From contig NC_091930.1 in assembly GCF_041260155.1 (NCBI RefSeq), positions 2,108,501 through 2,172,500 of the forward strand: a stretch of 64,000 nt of DNA, in the 5' to 3' direction. How positions within the stretch are numbered: position 1 is the stretch's first letter; the number at the start of each line of letters is the position of its first letter. Both the position numbers and the translations under genes were made by a program. This stretch comes from Ptychodera flava (lineage: Eukaryota > Hemichordata > Enteropneusta > Ptychoderidae). The notes below the pieces were generated by a model. The model had not been told where the DNA came from and ran no database searches. It saw only the letters and a list, made by a program, of their open reading frames with translations. Of the stretch, positions 53,401 through 63,441 are shown piece by piece.

Positions 53401-54028
53401 TTGCTGCCTTTAGAACTTACCTGATTTTCTGTGGGTTTATCCCGGACAGAAACGTGATTTGGCCGATTATGTAGGTCAATAGAAAACATTTTACAACCAG
53501 TGCCCAGTCAGATTCCAAACTTCTGTAATCGGAAAGGACGACAACCAAAGACAATAGTAAAATAGACAGTCAGTAAGATAGACAGACACAGACAAACAGG
53601 AGTACAAACGAAAGACAGCGAGAGGAAACAGCGAGAAATTAGTGACATTAAAGATAAAAGAAGAACAGAGACTCTACATTGAATGGAAAATATATTATTT
53701 ATGGTTTTATCTGACGATCTGTGAAGCTTTAACATATATTTTAAATATTCATAAAAATTCTGCTATCAATTAGAAAGAGCTTCGACATTTTGTTGCCATC
53801 ACTTCAAACTCGTACGTGATTAACGACCGAAAGTGCGCCATGTGCGTCGTGTAAAACCGATCAAAAACGAGGGCGTTCGACAGCTTTGAGCAAGTCTCGT
53901 CGGTGAAACTCCCAGCTGATTGCAAGGCTTAGCATTTAGGAGTTAGCTCATTCGATTCTCCGATGGGCGACCAAGGGACGAATGGTCGACTTGATCAGAA
54001 CGCATGAGCTATTTCCACGCCAACGGCA

Positions 54029-54121
<93 letters not shown>

Positions 54122-55539
54122 ACATTTTAACGGAGGGCGCTAACAACGTGGCACAGGAAATGGCAATTCTGACGCACTCACCTATTTACATATAACAAAA
54201 GTACAAAAGTTGCCACCAAAATAAGAGTGAAATAACGACACCAGTCACCATTATCGCGTTGAGAGGCACTTTGAGTACAGTATCGTCCTAGAAAAGAGAA
54301 AAAGGTTAAATTAGAGGAATCACTGGTATAATATCGATTGAAGTTGGTGTTGTAGAGCCCTTGTGAAAAGTAGGAGACACATTTTGTCTTGGCCTCTGAA
54401 GCGAAGAGCGAGTTAGACACTTCGACGTAAAACAAGCGTCAATCTTCAAATGCTCAGTACGTCCATTCAGTGAATTATCACTATGGAAACCGAACCGGGC
54501 TGCATGTCGTGTACTTCAGCGAGCTGTGTCTTTTACAGAACGTATCAGTAAATTTTTGCCACTTTTCATTTAAACGGCTCCATTCGTGCGCGAACACTTT
54601 CACTCATTTCTCAACAACTTCAAGGAGTGCTGTACTCACGTCATTTAATGTCGTCAGCAAGGCGAAGTTGGTTGCATGGTGACAGTTGCAGGTGGTGACG
54701 TCACTTGTCGTTGACACCGTCTCGCACTCACTATCGCTCCACACACTGCTGGAAGAAAGAAATCATAGAAAATGCTTAAAATGACAATGATATACATCTA
54801 ATAAAACGTACATTATGCTATCCCGGATAGATGAATGAAAGAGAGCATGGAGGTATATGCACATATTTATTTATTTATGTGTGTCTGCCTGCCTGCCTGC
54901 ATGTATGTATGTATGTATGTATGTATGTATGTATGTATGTATGTATGTATGTATGTATGTATGTATGTACGTACGTACGTACGTACGTATGTATGTATGT
55001 ATGTATGTATGTATGTATGTATGTATGTATGTATGTATGTACGTACGTACGTACGTACGTACGTACGTACGTATGTATGTATGTATGTATGTATGTATGT
55101 ATGTATGTATGTATGTATGTATGTATGTATGTATGTATGTATGTATGTATGTATGTATCTATCTATCTATCTATGTATCTATGTACGTTTGCAGCTGTCT
55201 GTATGTCTGTTTGTATTCATGCATGCATGTATGTTTAAATATTATTTGTATCGTATAATTTTCATGTTTTGTTTTGAGCTGCTAACTACTCTCATGGCGC
55301 TGTTCCCTGACCATGAAGTTGATATGTAGTTTACGAAAAGATATCATTAAGCGGAAAGTGCAAGCTTATCATCAACAGCTTTTGAAGTGTTCTCACGATA
55401 CAGAAACTTAGGCCTATATACATTAAACAAAATAGGTCACAAATGATAATACGATAAAATATATATTTATAAGCATATATATATGTATAAACAACTAAAA
55501 AAACAACAAATAGACATACAAGAGATGATTAATTCTAAT

Positions 55540-55600
<61 letters not shown>

Positions 55601-57118
55601 TATACTAGCAGTTGATAAGTACATAAAACAACTTACACACAACATATAAAAAAATAAACAAATAAGTCAATAAATATGTCATTTGTTTACCTTGAAGTGA
55701 GAGAGACGTCCAACAAGGCACACACCGGATTATTTCCAGCTTGGTGATGAGAAAACCTCAACGTGATTGGTTCGTTGAATGGTTGTACTTGCGTAGGATG
55801 TAACGTCACCGATACTACGTCACTGTTGATTTGCCCGTCCTGGTGGGCCGATCTGTTAAAAGAATGAATATTAATTAAGAAGAACAAGGAAAATACTCGT
55901 GTTTACAGTAACCCTACCAAGTCTACTTATATCCAGCCTTAACTTTTGCATATTTTGAAAACTTAGAGCAAGAATGGTGAACTTTCATTGTGAATGTTTT
56001 GTTGAAAAGTGATAAAAATGAAACAAGTAAAATAAACATTAAAGAAGGAAGATGGAAATAGTTCTCTGCACACCAAGCCTGTTAATTGGAGCCAAGTTAC
56101 GGTAAACAAACACATTTTTTTTTATTTTGGACTGACTTATTCAGTGACAATTACGTGTGTATGTCGGCGGTTTTAGTTTAAAGAATTATGTCTCAGGGAT
56201 GAAGGCGCCATAGTGAGATTCATCGTCAATTAGCAGACATATGTCGGAGGCAGGGGGTAAGTACGGTTGAAACACAGCAAAGGTACGAGGCAGCCTGCTC
56301 ACTGCTGCGCTTAGTGGGTAACGATTTTTACGTGATGTGAGTACGAGCTGCCATTTGTAACGTAGTGGTTTTCGTGAAAAGTTTTGAAAAATCGTGAAAG
56401 TGAGTCGGTCGAAACACTAGTTTACTTCCCTGGCATGTAATTAATAACTTATTCAATGATCTTGTAACTACTAATTCATTATGCAATTACGATATTCCAA
56501 ATTAAATTAAAAATCAAAATATCAACAACTTGGAATATCTCGCAAGACTGAGGACAACCATAAAAAGTGTGGAACAGAATGCTGTTATGAACTTAGCAGG
56601 GTGGAAACCATTTAGATACTTAGGATAGAATAAACTAAACACTAGATAGAATTCGATTTTTCCTGTTATGCGATAGTCTGATCAACTGTTAAATGCGCAA
56701 TTCTCCGACTTACCTAGCGTTGATATCTGTGCTAGGTAGAAGAGACGACGCACTCTTGTACCAGACAATGCATGCGGCAGTGTGCCCGGACGTGTCTGCA
56801 ATAAAAGCGGGAATTTTAAGAGAACCTCGACGAAGTTGAATGTGAGGCGGCGGGAAATACCGCGCGTGCAGTTATTGAGATGTAACGTTTTGTATGAATG
56901 TCAGTTGCCATGGTGAAGTATGAGTAGCACTAAATATACCTTGATTAGTGTGAGATTTGTCACTGCGTGTCTGGGCATTTATTGCGCCTAGAATGTGTCA
57001 ATTCACACCTGGCCACTTAGTGATATTAAACCTGATCGTAATTATTTTGACAATTCACGAGCCAAATATATTCATCGCTTAACCCCACAACTTAGTTTGT
57101 ATTGTCTCAAAGTCGACT

Positions 57119-57201
<83 letters not shown>

Positions 57202-60200
57202 AGTTGACATACAGAGTAGTTGAATACAGAGTATTTCACCTTCTTTTTTCTCGGGGAGAACCCCCATTTTTGCGGACACAGAGTGTAGAATAAATGATAT
57301 ACTTTTGCTAGAATAGTTTTAAAGGATGAAGTCTAGATATAAATATCAGACAGAGATTGTTTTAAAAGGCTTTCTGAATAATCATTACACATAGATGTCG
57401 CTTTCAGCCTCTCCCTTGTACGCCACTCGATTCGCACCGGAGAACATCGCACGTATTCTATCAGGGGTCATAGATGTTCAAAAAGTGACTTATTACCCAG
57501 GAAATATCTTTCTTTGCCATTAAGTCTGGAAATTTAAAGCCATCTTTTTTTCCCCCCGAATCGAAACATCGACTGCACGCAATTATTTTTACCTGCTTCC
57601 GTGAAAACTGCTACGGGCACTGTCGCCTGATTGGCGTCGCTATTGCTGTTACTCGGGAAGATGAACGCTTCGCTTGTATTGGCTTGAAATACCTCTATAG
57701 CAACATCTGCGTGAAAGAGAGCGAGAAAGAGTGCATTAAAAAAAAGAGAGGTTTATATTAAAAGATGTTACTCATCCGGTGTATTCATCAACCTAAAGTT
57801 AGACGTTATATTGACCATACATCACCAATATGCCCCGGGTACTCGTCCCGTAGATTCGCTTCTAAGATGTTTTATGGCCGGTAAAACTCTCAGACAACTC
57901 CTGCTCGACACAATATAGCTTTTCACATTATTAACCCCTTCTAGTGAGCTCCCTGCGGAAGTGAGAGTTTCCCTGTCGTTTTTGTCTGTTTAACACTTAC
58001 AATGAACGGAAGATACGTGCCAAATGATGAAAAGAGCAGTTTCAGAACTTGTAAAATCGATGTTCCGAAACACTCGCCCTTTAAAGTATACTTTCTGTTC
58101 ATTGTCGTGATATCCTAGTTACGACTGTTTTGTATTTGGTTGTATTTTTTTGTTTCGTTTGAAGCGTCCGCGCCACTTGGTATGCTTTATACTGCGCCTG
58201 CGTCAACTTTGTGTTGGAACTACCAAACACTTTACCGACACTTGAACTTCAAAGTGGCACATGTTCTCCTTGTTAGGCCTAACTCTATTTGGTGATATTG
58301 AAATTCGTAATTTCCAGTATCACACGAGAGAGACGGCGAAAGGCTCCATAGGCTAAAAAATGAGTCCATATATCACAAAATATCTGTAAAGTCTTAGAAA
58401 AATGTGCGCGTCCGAAAATCTGTTTGCGAGGCGTATTTTACCTTATAAGGTTGTACGCGCCTCGAAAGTTAAAGACTTAAACTTTGGCTAAAACTTTCCT
58501 CAATGAAAGTTTCAACCACGCTGTTACCAAATCAAGAATAAAATCGGGGTCACCCTCAAAGTTTGGTACTCGCGAATCAAATTTCCTGACATTTACAGAT
58601 ATTTGAAATATAGAATGGCCGCTATACTCATGGGGAAATATAAAATTTTTGCTTTTCGAAAGAATGAGACGGAAATGATTTTTCTTACTCAAAGAGCTTA
58701 AAAATGAGCCCAAATAGGTGGTAGATCAGAAAATAATGTAAAAAAGTTGATAGACCGAATATCTTTCCCCGTGACGCATTCTACCTAAAAGCAGGAGAAT
58801 TTTTCACTTAACAGTTTGTCCATCTTTCTGGTGGTCTGTAAGTTACATTGTCGATTTTGAAAAATTACAAACAGTTTTAAAAATTCGCACTGGACTTTCA
58901 AATCATACTCCTGAGCAAATTTAATGGAGATGTAAGACATAAACAGCGTCTATTTAACCCTTTGAGCGCCAAGTCAATTTTTGTAGCCATTATAAACTGT
59001 AGCCCAGTCAAAATTTTTTTCAGATTTTTGCCAAAATTTTGATAAAAAACTGAAGCCAATAAAATGTGATGTCTGTTTGGTCCAAAATTATCAAAAAATT
59101 ATAGAAAAATTTATAAACATTGGTAAAATGTTGCACTGAAACTTTGATGGGAAAAATTACAGCAATCAAAGGGTTAATTTGTAAGTAGATATGTACAGAA
59201 GACGATGTAGAACTCACTACCAAAATTTCAATACAAAGAGCTAAATCGTCAAACCAAGTAAAACAATAAACAGTAATGGGTTCAAGTTATCATTATCATA
59301 ATTTTTTTCCCGAGGAGTTTTTCGACAATTGAAATACCAAAACAAATTAAACTCATACACTCATTCTGGTTGTATTGGGCTGTTCTTCATTTCTTCGCCG
59401 CGGATAGCCGGGAAATCCTGTAGAAGCGTGATACCACGGCTACAAAGGATAAAGTTGCCTTTCTAATTTTTTCAAAGCTTTGTCAATTTTGAAAAGTGCA
59501 TATCATATGACAGTCTGGAACAACATTGTCTACAGTTTGAAGGATTGATAAGCCTGCGCTATTTTTTTCCCTTTGCAATGAATATGATAAATGTTCTAAA
59601 TGAAGATATTTCTCTCGTCGGAGATATCGATTTTTCTTTGCATTGTTCATCCGTTTATCTACTGATAGCAATTAAGGAAATTGGTCGGACTTTTTCCATT
59701 CACATTATGCCCGCTAGCACTTATACAAATTCGATAGAACCGCAAAGAGACGATAAAAAGTAACGGAAAAAGGGAATTAAACCCGCAAACACAAATAAAG
59801 AGCCAGCGAAACCAACAAACACAACAAAGGGACACATTCAAGACGTTACATAAAGATAAAATAAAATCTTTAGAGAGTAATTTGAACTCATGATATTTAA
59901 CCCTTCGAGTGCTGTAATTTTCCCACCAAAATTTTATTTCAATCTTTTACCAATTTTTATGAATTTTTCTGTACTTTTTTGATGATTTTGGACCATATGG
60001 ACATCACATTTCATCGGCTGCAGATTGTTATAAACATTTTGGCAAAAATCTGAAAAAAAATTGACTGGGGTATATTTTTCTATGGGCGACAAAAATGACT
60101 TTGGCGCTCAAAGGGTTTAACCGCAACTTTTGGCTGAGGTAAGACGCGCAAAATCTAAAAGCAAAGGTATAAAGGGGGAAATAAAAAGCCAACAAGATTA

Positions 60201-63200
60201 TGAAAGACAAGCAATAACAACCCGCATCTTAACATCCAAAACAAAAGAATTAAAAAAAATCAAACCGTTTCAGACGACAACAGTCTACACAGTTTGATAA
60301 AAGCTTCTCATATTTTAGTCACTGCGGCAAGTGCTTTCCAAAATATAAATTTCCTAATCCGCAATCTAACGTTCTGAAGTTCAGGCTAACGACTACTATG
60401 CAACATAACTCAAATACCTAGTGTCAACGCCGTTACAATAAATATCAACTTAAGGTAGTACCCGCCTCAAAATTGAAAGACAAAAACATTTCCTCAAACT
60501 TTCCGTGGAAAAGTTTTTTTAAAACTATTCCCTTCCGAAGTCAAGAATTAAAACCAGGGTTCAGCTGCAAACTTTGGTACTAAAGAAACAAACTACCGTC
60601 ACAATATTTTCCTACTCATAGAATTCAAATGGCGCCGTCCCTGTGTTGCCTCTACGCGGAAAATTAAATTTTCGATTTAAAAAAGAAAGCCACGATAAAA
60701 ACTTTATTTACTCCATGAGCCCCCATCCCTACCCCGAGAAGTGGTAGACCAAAGAAGTTTTGTAAACATGTGAGAGTTCGAATATGTGTCCCCAGGGAGC
60801 ATTTTACCGTAAGGCAGTATGCACCTCGAAAGTGAAAGACTTAAAACTTTTGCGCATATTTTTCTTAAGGAATCTCGTAATCATTCTCGTTCAAAATCAA
60901 GAATTAAAGTCTGAGGTCACCGTGCAAATTTTGGTATAGAAACAAGTAACCCAAGATTTACTGATACTTAAATTTCAAAATGGCCGCTATCCTTGCGTTA
61001 ACCCTATGGAGAAAACTTCAGTTTTCGAATTTCGAAAAACTGAGCCGATGAAAAGTTTTCCTTCACCAAGAGCTTTAAAATGAACCTCGACAAGTGGTTT
61101 ATTAGAAAAGATGTAAAACTTAGAGAGTCCGAATACCTGTCCCAGAGGCGCGTTCTACCTTAAAGGTAGACTGTCACCTGTTCCAATTTTGCCACAGTAT
61201 ACCATGGGAAGAGAAAATCTAACCAATAACAGATTTTAAGCGGGTGGCCGCTTTTTAAAAACAGCGCCCTCAAATGGGCATTTTGAATATCAAGGAATTA
61301 TGCCCCTTTGACTATATATGGACACAGGTGACTGTATACACAGATTACAGGTGACTGTATACCTTTAAAACGAACGCGCAAGTTCAACTGTGAAAGGGGA
61401 TGCTAGCCTGTGTCCTTGTTGGGGAGAGGCAAGCAATTCGAAGTAAATATTTAATAGGCACCGGGTTAGAGAAATATGTTTTTCGATTTTCATCATGGCT
61501 AATACATGTTTAAAATGCAGTGGACAAGATAAGATTAATTTCGTCGGACCTGTTTGTCTTAAATGTTGAAGTTTGCCGGCATTAACAGGCACTGCGGTGT
61601 TGCTGATCGGGTTGCGGGATATTTATTAAGAAAACATCAACGCCAGGGTGTAGCGATTAGGATCTATCTCCGACATTCTGTGGCTCGCATTTCATCCAAG
61701 ACGCGACTAGGGCTTGGGAACACCTTCTAGATCTAAGTTAAGTAGTTTTAGCGAAATAAAGACCTTTCTTGCACAATTACAAACCTCAACTAATGCGAAA
61801 CACATCCCCGCGGTGAGAATTTAATATCATCGATGGGTTTCAAAATATCGCCCGCAGAGAGAGCATGAGAATTCCTCTCTTTATCCGTCTCGTGGCAAGT
61901 CTCGGCCTCTTTACAAAACTGGCTATAAATGGATGTTTAATCCGAGCTAAAAGGCTGTAATGGGCGTTTGACGGCGGCTCTGTGTTTGAGAATTGTGTCA
62001 TGATTGCGGCTAAACAGCGCTGAATCTAAAACGACGTGGCAAACAGCGGGAGGCGACGTTCGACATGCCGCCAGCTATTCCTGAATATTTCACGAGACGG
62101 TCTTCCGAGTATCCTAGCTATCTCTTTTTTGTTCTCAAAAAAGACGGCAATCGCTTTATACGAAGACGCCGGGTTTGATTTGTTTGGTGTACCACCAAGG
62201 GACCTTGATTATCTTGATCTCGTCGAAAGGAAATCTAACATTGCGATTGTTTGTTGTTCGGAAAAAAGCGCGAAAAGCGGCAATATTCTGCTTCTTTCAG
62301 TTGAACCTCGTTCCCCGCTTTACAAATCATTTCCCTGTCTGAGATAACTGTGAGAAAGTCACCATAATTTTTTATATGCGTATCAAAGCATTGCGTCATG
62401 TTATGCAACCCGTAAAAAATGGGGAAGGGGGGTCTTGTCAGTAACCGTCTCTCGGCCAGGGCAGTCATTCATCGTTGATTTCATTTCCGAGTTGGCGTGT
62501 TCACCTCATCTGACGTTTGCTTGGCAGTCAGAAGCTATTACAGCAATCAAGGAGGTCAGCTGCCACTTGATGAAGAGGCGACTCATCAAAATCTCAATTT
62601 CCGATCACGTCCTAACCTCAAAACAAAGCTTTAATTTCCGCGCTTTTGTATTTGCCACCGACGGGCAATTTTGCCTCTATTGCGAACTCACGCGCCTGAT
62701 GCGAGCACACAAAGAGTATAAACGATGACAAACGACGGGATCCATTACCCCAACGAACTGTAGGCCATTCACTTTTGCGAGCAAGGAGAAGCTTGGTCGT
62801 CTACATTCTCCTCGAAGATCACAGAGAGGGCACTCACCCGATCCAGAGTTTAATGCGTTTATAAAATGTTGAAGATATACCGACCACAAATACTCATTTC
62901 AAGTGCGAGGTCGGTACAACCAAATCACGCAGTCGCAGTAACATTTTTTCCCTGTAGTTAGTTATTTTTTGTTAGGGCAGGGGGAGTTAAAGTAGATCGC
63001 TTCTACTAACTCGTGAGGTCAAATAAGAAGAGAAAAGGGGCGTTTCGCAAGCTTTGAAATAGCGAAAGGTTTCGTCGATGTGACTTCCCCTGTGAGTAGC
63101 GGGAACGCGTCTGGAAGTCTCCGGCATGTCCGCTTTCGCTGTTGTCATGCCAACGGTTGGATTGATAATCCCCGGGGGAGGGGAGCCCTCTTTCCATCTG

Positions 63201-63441
63201 CGTCGGAAGCGATATAAAAGATGGCGTAACGCAGTCCTAACGAATTGCTTCTGAGGACAGCTTTCTAATCGATGTAATCGTGTAAATGCCCACATTGGGG
63301 ATCAGCAATTGCTAACTTACCTAAATTTTCGGTGACAAGGCTGTATTCTGTGATATTTACAAGTGAAAAACACGAAAGTACGTCTCCATAAAACGAGTCC
63401 AGTTTTTCCAAGAAAGTGAAAATTGCATCAACATCAGAAAC
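41027..63441 (-). CDS. Adhesion G-protein-coupled receptor, C-terminal part (14 exons, 5' end beyond window)
   Basis: Cell-surface receptor of the adhesion GPCR class. Exons 5' to 3': 63321-63441, 57593-57706, 56714-56795, 55691-55852, 54640-54748, 54182-54287, 53421-53522, 51370-51587, 45703-45769, 45126-45217, 44569-44695, 42674-42715, 41575-41793, 41027-41113. These encode about 549 residues: GAIN domain, GPS cleavage motif, seven membrane helices, Ser-rich cytosolic tail. Diagnostic pieces are the GPS (CNCHHATNFALL), the TM3 Cys and LLHYLYLSVFFWML, the TM4 GWVTP, the TM6 TLPLLMITWTLKAFAI and the TM7 GMVIFVFYGVL. Phases agree at all junctions only if one base is added in each of the TM1 and TM2 exons. 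The ligand-binding N-terminus lies past base 64000, so the subfamily cannot be named. Confidence 0.93.
41361..41406. repeat. (GATA)n microsatellite
   Basis: About eleven units in the last GPCR intron. Confidence 0.97.
41575..41793 (-). CDS. aGPCR exon: Ser-rich cytosolic tail
   Basis: Acceptor CGACAACAG, donor CGTCTG|GTGAGT, phase 0 both sides. It encodes 73 polar residues with Ser/Thr/Asn clusters (SSMTSFSSRASESFATN), a likely phosphorylation target region. Confidence 0.85.
42330..42616 (+). mobile_element. MITE, family M2 (copy 4, truncated)
   Basis: Family interior (AATTCAGGGGTCACCGC, AACGGCCATTCCAGT) and right end GAGACGCATTCTACCG. The left end is missing. It lies beside the TM7 exon. 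Confidence 0.75.
42674..42715 (-). CDS. aGPCR exon: TM7 (42-base mini-exon)
   Basis: Acceptor TGTTTACAG, donor AATCAG|GTAAGC, phase 0 both sides. It encodes GMVIFVFYGVLDNQ, matching the G-x-x-I-F-V-F-x motif at the end of TM7. Skipping it would keep the frame but remove the helix end. Confidence 0.93.
44569..44695 (-). CDS. aGPCR exon: TM6 and start of TM7
   Basis: Acceptor TTTATTAAAG, donor ATACAG|GTAAGA, phase 2 in and 0 out. It encodes RAPMITLPLLMITWTLKAFA, with the TM6 Trp, then ALYAIFALTYIIQ. Confidence 0.93.
44740..44875 (-). mobile_element. MITE, family M2 (copy 5, fragment)
   Basis: Contains CTTTGCACGGTGATCAC and the terminal GAGGCGTATACTACCTTA only. Confidence 0.75.
45126..45217 (-). 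CDS. aGPCR exon: TM5 end and third intracellular loop
   Basis: Acceptor CGTCCCTCCAG, donor CTGAA|GTAAGC, phase 0 in and 2 out. It encodes VTFVVTYSSVHGYFSIKK and a short charged loop. Confidence 0.85.
45703..45769 (-). CDS. aGPCR exon: ECL2 end and TM5
   Basis: Acceptor ATCCTTTAG, donor ATTCTT|GTGAGT, phase 2 in and 0 out. It encodes CWISIWNKVIYAFIGPAAFV; the CW pair pairs with the TM3 Cys in related receptors. Confidence 0.92.
46387..47060 (+). repeat. Left arm of a long inverted repeat, with internal tandem modules
   Basis: Three to four modules of about 165 bp, each with an ATAATTTGCATAAATCCAAT-like phrase and CAAGCTATTTCAGTGATTTT. The same modules appear reversed at 49.7-50.4 kb. Matching short open frames in the two arms (CLICINQ..LP) come from the duplication, not from a gene. 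Confidence 0.88.
48465..48610 (+). pseudogene. Decayed non-LTR reverse transcriptase fragment
   Basis: EAFDSVNEALIWKR followed by a stop; one frame over, IGKPQKYMPAMLEINYRNN continues. This is the thumbprint of the RT motif FDSVN...LW...YGIP.K...I..LY of non-LTR retroelements. Surrounding frames are full of stops, so it is a relic. Confidence 0.7.
49735..50405 (-). repeat. Right arm of the long inverted repeat
   Basis: Reverse-complement match to 46387-47060, module by module (for example AAAATCACTGAAATAGCTTG). Confidence 0.88.
50726..50930. repeat. Minisatellite with a 31-33-bp palindromic unit
   Basis: About six copies of a unit containing CAAGGCCACCTTG and GACATGACCCTCTATTTTT. The core CAAGG-CCACCTTG is itself nearly palindromic. 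Confidence 0.93.
51370..51587 (-). CDS. aGPCR exon: TM3 and TM4
   Basis: Acceptor TTTTGTTACAG, donor AAATA|GTGAGT, phase 0 in and 2 out. It encodes CRFVGILLHYLYLSVFFWML and GWVTPLLVVASAAGL, with the conserved TM3 Cys, the LLHY motif and the TM4 Trp-Pro signature. A second acceptor 11 bases downstream would drop the Cys. Confidence 0.95.
51680..52018 (-). mobile_element. MITE, family M2 (copy 6, diverged)
   Basis: Recognised by CCACTTGTGAGGGCTTCTTT, ATACGGATGACGGCCATTTG and the end TCTTAAGGCGAGTACTA. It lies just upstream of the TM3 exon. Confidence 0.65.
53421..53522 (-). CDS. aGPCR exon: TM2, with a one-base frame break
   Basis: Acceptor CCGATTACAG, donor AATCAG|GTAAGT. It reads VVKCFLLTYIIGQITFLSG in phase 2. 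The family-like end (TENQ, leading into MICRF of TM3) is in the next frame, so a base is missing next to the CCC at about 53433. With it the exon leaves in phase 0 as the TM3 exon requires. Confidence 0.85.
54032..54117. repeat. (GA)n microsatellite
   Basis: About 43 units, 65 bp past the donor of the TM1 exon. Confidence 0.98.
54182..54287 (-). CDS. aGPCR exon: TM1, with a one-base frame break
   Basis: Acceptor CTTTTCTAG, donor AATAG|GTGAGT. In phase 0 it reads DDTVLKVPLNAIMVTGVVIS and then soon hits a stop. From about 54224 the next frame continues a membrane helix (ILVATFVLLLYVN) and gives the exit phase 2 that the TM2 exon needs. One missing base near 54224 explains both. Confidence 0.85.
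54640..54748 (-). CDS. aGPCR exon: GPS autoproteolysis motif and tethered agonist
   Basis: Acceptor TTTCTTCCAG, donor AATGAC|GTGAGT, phase 2 in and 0 out. It encodes SVWSDSEC and then CNCHHATNFALL. In this class the chain cuts itself between the two residues after the conserved His, here predicted between Ala and Thr (HA|T, where most members have HL|T). TNFALL would be the start of the tethered agonist. Confidence 0.92.
54894..55180. repeat. (TGTA)n/(CGTA)n microsatellite
   Basis: About 285 bp of TGTA with two islands of (CGTA)n, in the intron before the GPS exon. Confidence 0.98.
55543..55600. repeat. (AT)n microsatellite
   Basis: About 29 units. Confidence 0.98.
55691..55852 (-). CDS. 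aGPCR exon: GAIN domain, before the GPS
   Basis: Acceptor TCTTTTAACAG, donor TCAAG|GTAAAC, phase 2 in and 2 out. It encodes INSDVVSVTLHP, FNEPITLRFSHH and NPVCALLDVS, the strands leading into the GPS, including its first Cys. Confidence 0.88.
56714..56795 (-). CDS. aGPCR exon: GAIN domain
   Basis: Acceptor TTTTATTGCAG, donor GCTAG|GTAAGT, phase 1 in and 2 out. It encodes TSGHTAACIVWYKSASSLLP; the V-W-Y strand followed by a Leu-Pro turn is usual in GAIN domains. Confidence 0.82.
57120..57197. repeat. (TA)n microsatellite
   Basis: About 39 units in a GPCR intron. Confidence 0.98.
57593..57706 (-). CDS. aGPCR exon: GAIN domain
   Basis: Acceptor TCTTTCACGCAG, donor GCAG|GTAAAA, phase 1 in and 1 out. 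It encodes VAIEVFQANTSEAFIFPS and ATVPVAVFTEA, beta strands typical of GAIN subdomain B. Confidence 0.82.
58395..58793 (+). mobile_element. MITE, family M2 (copy 7), preceded by the end of another copy
   Basis: 58444-58793 is a near-complete unit (CTTATAAGGTTGTACGCGCC ... GACGCATTCTACCTAAA). The preceding 50 bp end GAGGCGTATTTTACCTTA, the tail of another copy abutting head to tail. Confidence 0.85.
58954..59177 (+). mobile_element. piggyBac-type MITE, family M5 (copy 2)
   Basis: TTAACCCTTTGAGCGCC at the left and CAAAGGGTTAA at the right, about 224 bp, matching the copy at 9.3 kb in the same direction. Confidence 0.92.
59897..60120 (-). mobile_element. piggyBac-type MITE, family M5 (copy 3)
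   Basis: Reverse-oriented copy, TTAACCCTTCGAGTGC ... GGCGCTCAAAGGGTTTAA. Confidence 0.92.
60451..60814 (+). mobile_element. MITE, family M2 (copy 8)
   Basis: CTTAAGGTAGTACCCGCCTC at the left; the right end GGAGCATTTTACCGTAAG joins directly to the next copy. Confidence 0.88.
60815..61164 (+). mobile_element. MITE, family M2 (copy 9), head to tail with copy 8
   Basis: AAGGCAGTATGCACCTCGAA at the left and GGCGCGTTCTACCTTAAA at the right, about 350 bp. Confidence 0.88.
61165..63320. other. GPCR intron, no exon seen
   Basis: Non-coding by eye. A + strand open frame at 62036-62347 has protein-like composition but no ATG start or splice partner. Confidence 0.5.
63321..63441 (-). CDS. aGPCR exon: GAIN subdomain A helix
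   Basis: Acceptor TTTTGTCTCAG, donor TTAG|GTAAGT, phase 0 in and 1 out. It encodes VSDVDAIFTFLEKLDSFYG and on to NITEYSLVTENL, the helical style of the GAIN A subdomain. The phase joins exactly to the exon 5.6 kb further on. Confidence 0.75.

Noticed and set aside
54831..55329. Long open frames of MYVCMYVC type, up to 164 codons
   Set aside because: Translation of (TGTA)n, which has no stops in several frames; also at 30665-30988.
62036..62347. A 103-codon + strand frame inside a GPCR intron
   Set aside because: It starts on GTG, has no splice partner in phase and resembles no family I know.
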